21,878 nucleotides of DNA from Candidatus Sulfopaludibacter sp. SbA3 (lineage in GTDB: Bacteria; Acidobacteriota; Terriglobia; 2-12-FULL-54-10): assembly GCA_945865705.1 (NCBI GenBank), contig CAMBEY010000015.1, forward strand, positions 1 to 21,878, given 5' to 3'. The notes beneath the pieces were generated by a model, which worked only from the letters and a program-made list of their open reading frames with translations, searched no databases and was not told the origin of the DNA. Numbering within the stretch: position 1 is the stretch's first letter; the number at the start of each line of letters is the position of its first letter. Both the position numbers and the translations under genes were made by a program. Positions 21,501-21,878 of the stretch are shown piece by piece.

Positions 21501-21739
21501 CTCTGGGTATGCTGGGCGAGTCCGGCAAGATAGAGTTCCGCGCCGAGATGTTCAACATGCTCAACCATGCCAACTTCAACATTCCTGTCGCCGGCCGCAC
21601 CGTGTATACCGCGACGCCCACAGCTCCCACCGATGTGGCGGCTTCGAGCGCCGTTCCGCTGGAGACCGCGGGCCGCATCGACCGCACCATCAACCAGACC
21701 GGGCGCAACTTCCAACTCGCGCTGAAGCTGATCTTCTAA
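18536..21739 (+). CDS. TonB-dependent receptor, Oar-like, with carboxypeptidase-regulatory domain
   Basis: This is an outer-membrane barrel protein of 1067 residues. A signal peptide (1-30, ending SAAQLQAQ) is followed by a CarboxypepD_reg-like beta-sandwich (about 33-120: GTISGQVRDSSAAAIPGAAV, GRFILPAMMVGIYDI). A plug domain comes next (about 130-270: VSDLPLNGRNFNDLVLLQTG, MMDGAN, IREFRVITNSFPAEYGMTMG, VVTKSGTNQIHGSAFEFVRN). A long barrel with repeated YxFxY-type strands ends with LALKLIF and a terminal Phe. Proteins of this layout are abundant in Acidobacteriota and resemble myxobacterial Oar; their cargo is generally unknown. No TonB box is obvious. AGGAGG lies seven bases before the ATG. 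It stands alone with its own candidate promoter and terminator. Confidence 0.93.
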   Translation: MKNTRVHWMRRTVIAIIAAVVMSAAQLQAQLPVGTISGQVRDSSAAAIPGAAVTATNRETGAVRSTQSGQDGRFILPAMMVGIYDIKAEAAAFRPEVQQNLTLTVGQEAVLNFALQVGSVTETVTIMAEAPLVETTSGALGGLVGAQQVSDLPLNGRNFNDLVLLQTGITVHKPTSLTSTTATGLAYSSNGAPIRSNNIMMDGANIVAGGGINGVSVSGSMLGIEAIREFRVITNSFPAEYGMTMGSQTTVVTKSGTNQIHGSAFEFVRNSSMDARDFFDRQATADSPRLPDFRRNNFGGSVGGPIVTDKQFFHVSYEGVRESKGLTQRLIVPATVARQGTVAASVRPYLELFPLQTENNFNNDGTVSTNTGIYSYIYKRPTREDFGQARWDYNISESDMTFFRYTIVDSERTNTAGYPQFQDIATSRGQYATFSENHTFSPSVLNMFRLSFLRSFQFYDSPSEVSLGFQPGIQMGSIAIQGGVTSLGPVGSRPLGLNQNQYSLGNDLLWTRGNHSLKFGTLINKFHVFTDVGTQARGTWQFASVAAFLDANPTQLTMLTPGSVTNRTYRWNTYGFYAQDDWRVRPTLTLNIGLRYEFTSTVNETKGRGSSLQDVIRDTELIVAPALFDNPSLTNFSPRLGFAWDVRGDASTSVRGGFGLLYDVSNITGAAQVNATATPPFSSSNVVTPASAGVTRLPFPIVPIPAKSRPEDFRGSSLRMIDYHLQQPHMLQYIMTIERKLPHNMVVSVAYAGSRGLNLYGTKEGNPAPPTSVINGREFWANNAPRINSFWNDMEFITAGSNSWYNSLQFGVEKRLSNGLQFKSAYTWSKALDTTQGQHGGESGGAPNQGVAPHNPSQDKGPADFDTRQSWTVNGLYQIPSLIDNAGIAGKIVNGWRVSTIFTAKNGLPFTPLLSGNRSRSLANGANADHPDVVAGRSASDIILGGPDRYFDPTAFSVQPIGFLGTSGRNQYMGPNQVNVDLSLTKEAALGMLGESGKIEFRAEMFNMLNHANFNIPVAGRTVYTATPTAPTDVAASSAVPLETAGRIDRTINQTGRNFQLALKLIF

Positions 21740-21770
21740 CTTCGGCAAAATGACCAACTGTAATTTGAAG

Positions 21771-21804
21771 GGGCCTGGAGAGCGATCTCCAGGCCCGCTT
21801 TTTT
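21771..21804 (+). terminator. Rho-independent terminator after receptor gene
   Basis: A perfect 11-bp stem GGGCCTGGAGA (21771-21781) / TCTCCAGGCCC (21786-21796), a GCGA loop and a T-tract (21799-21804) lie 32 bp after the receptor stop. The last 74 bases of the window (21805-21878) show nothing I can name. Confidence 0.95.
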
Positions 21805-21878
21805 GTTGGGTGGCGGGCGCCGTTCGGACTTCGCCGGGATCACGGGCGAGGCCCGCCGCAAGCGCGCAAACAAGACTT

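Noticed and set aside
20993..21757. 254-codon minus-strand frame opposite the receptor 3' end
   Set aside because: Shadow of the receptor gene; it would have to start inside the 3' untranslated region without a ribosome binding site.

Overview
The window reads as chromosomal DNA of a Gram-negative, moderately GC-rich bacterium, most likely a member of the Acidobacteriota. Three things suggest this. First, there is a 1067-residue TonB-dependent receptor of the Oar-like type (carboxypeptidase-regulatory domain plus plug plus barrel), a type expanded in that phylum. Second, there is a full block of lipid A/Kdo/heptose genes, so the cell has LPS. Third, the intergenic spaces are full of small palindromic repeats of a kind I associate with acidobacterial genomes. 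The phylum call is an inference from protein style and is not proven by a marker gene.

Layout, left to right. Bases 1-434 are the 3' end of rplI (ribosomal protein L9), closed by a strong terminator. A 0.5-kb non-coding stretch follows, with an inverted-repeat element, a 13-bp tandem array and a well-formed promoter for tRNA-Val(CAC) at 979-1054. Next come four small or single-gene units: a MoxR-type AAA+ ATPase (1163-2248), a DUF488 protein with a TTG start (2443-2838), a two-TPR protein (2958-3272) and, convergent to these, smpB followed by a TrkA-type potassium-channel regulator on the minus strand (5222 to 3490). Divergent from smpB is an oligopeptide-type ABC import operon: lipoprotein binding protein, then permease B, then permease C (5533-9220). 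It has no ATPase gene in the window.

Bases 9418-16496 are a minus-strand envelope operon transcribed right to left: waaA (Kdo transferase), lpxK (lipid A 4'-kinase), waaF-like heptosyltransferase, gmhB (heptose bisphosphate phosphatase) and waaC-like heptosyltransferase. The first five genes overlap or nearly touch. After a 187-bp gap come an isoprenylcysteine-methyltransferase-like membrane protein and a DUF3108 exported protein. Together the first five cover Kdo addition to lipid A, its 4'-phosphorylation, one step of heptose precursor synthesis and two heptose transfers.

Bases 16807-18310 hold a small exported charged protein (minus) and a divergent exported dienelactone-hydrolase-like protein. 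Bases 18536-21739 are the Oar-like receptor, closed by a strong terminator.

I did not find a clearly new multi-gene system, phage, CRISPR array or insertion sequence with a transposase. The most unusual content is the repeat landscape. There are three copies of a 150-190 bp element with about 32-bp inverted ends whose arms co-vary, two of them exactly between convergent genes. There is a second 85-bp palindrome family that splits oppB from oppC. A third, REP-like family also seems to have left a short in-frame insert inside the waaC-like gene. The waaF-like gene also carries a 12-bp in-frame tandem repeat in its interdomain linker.
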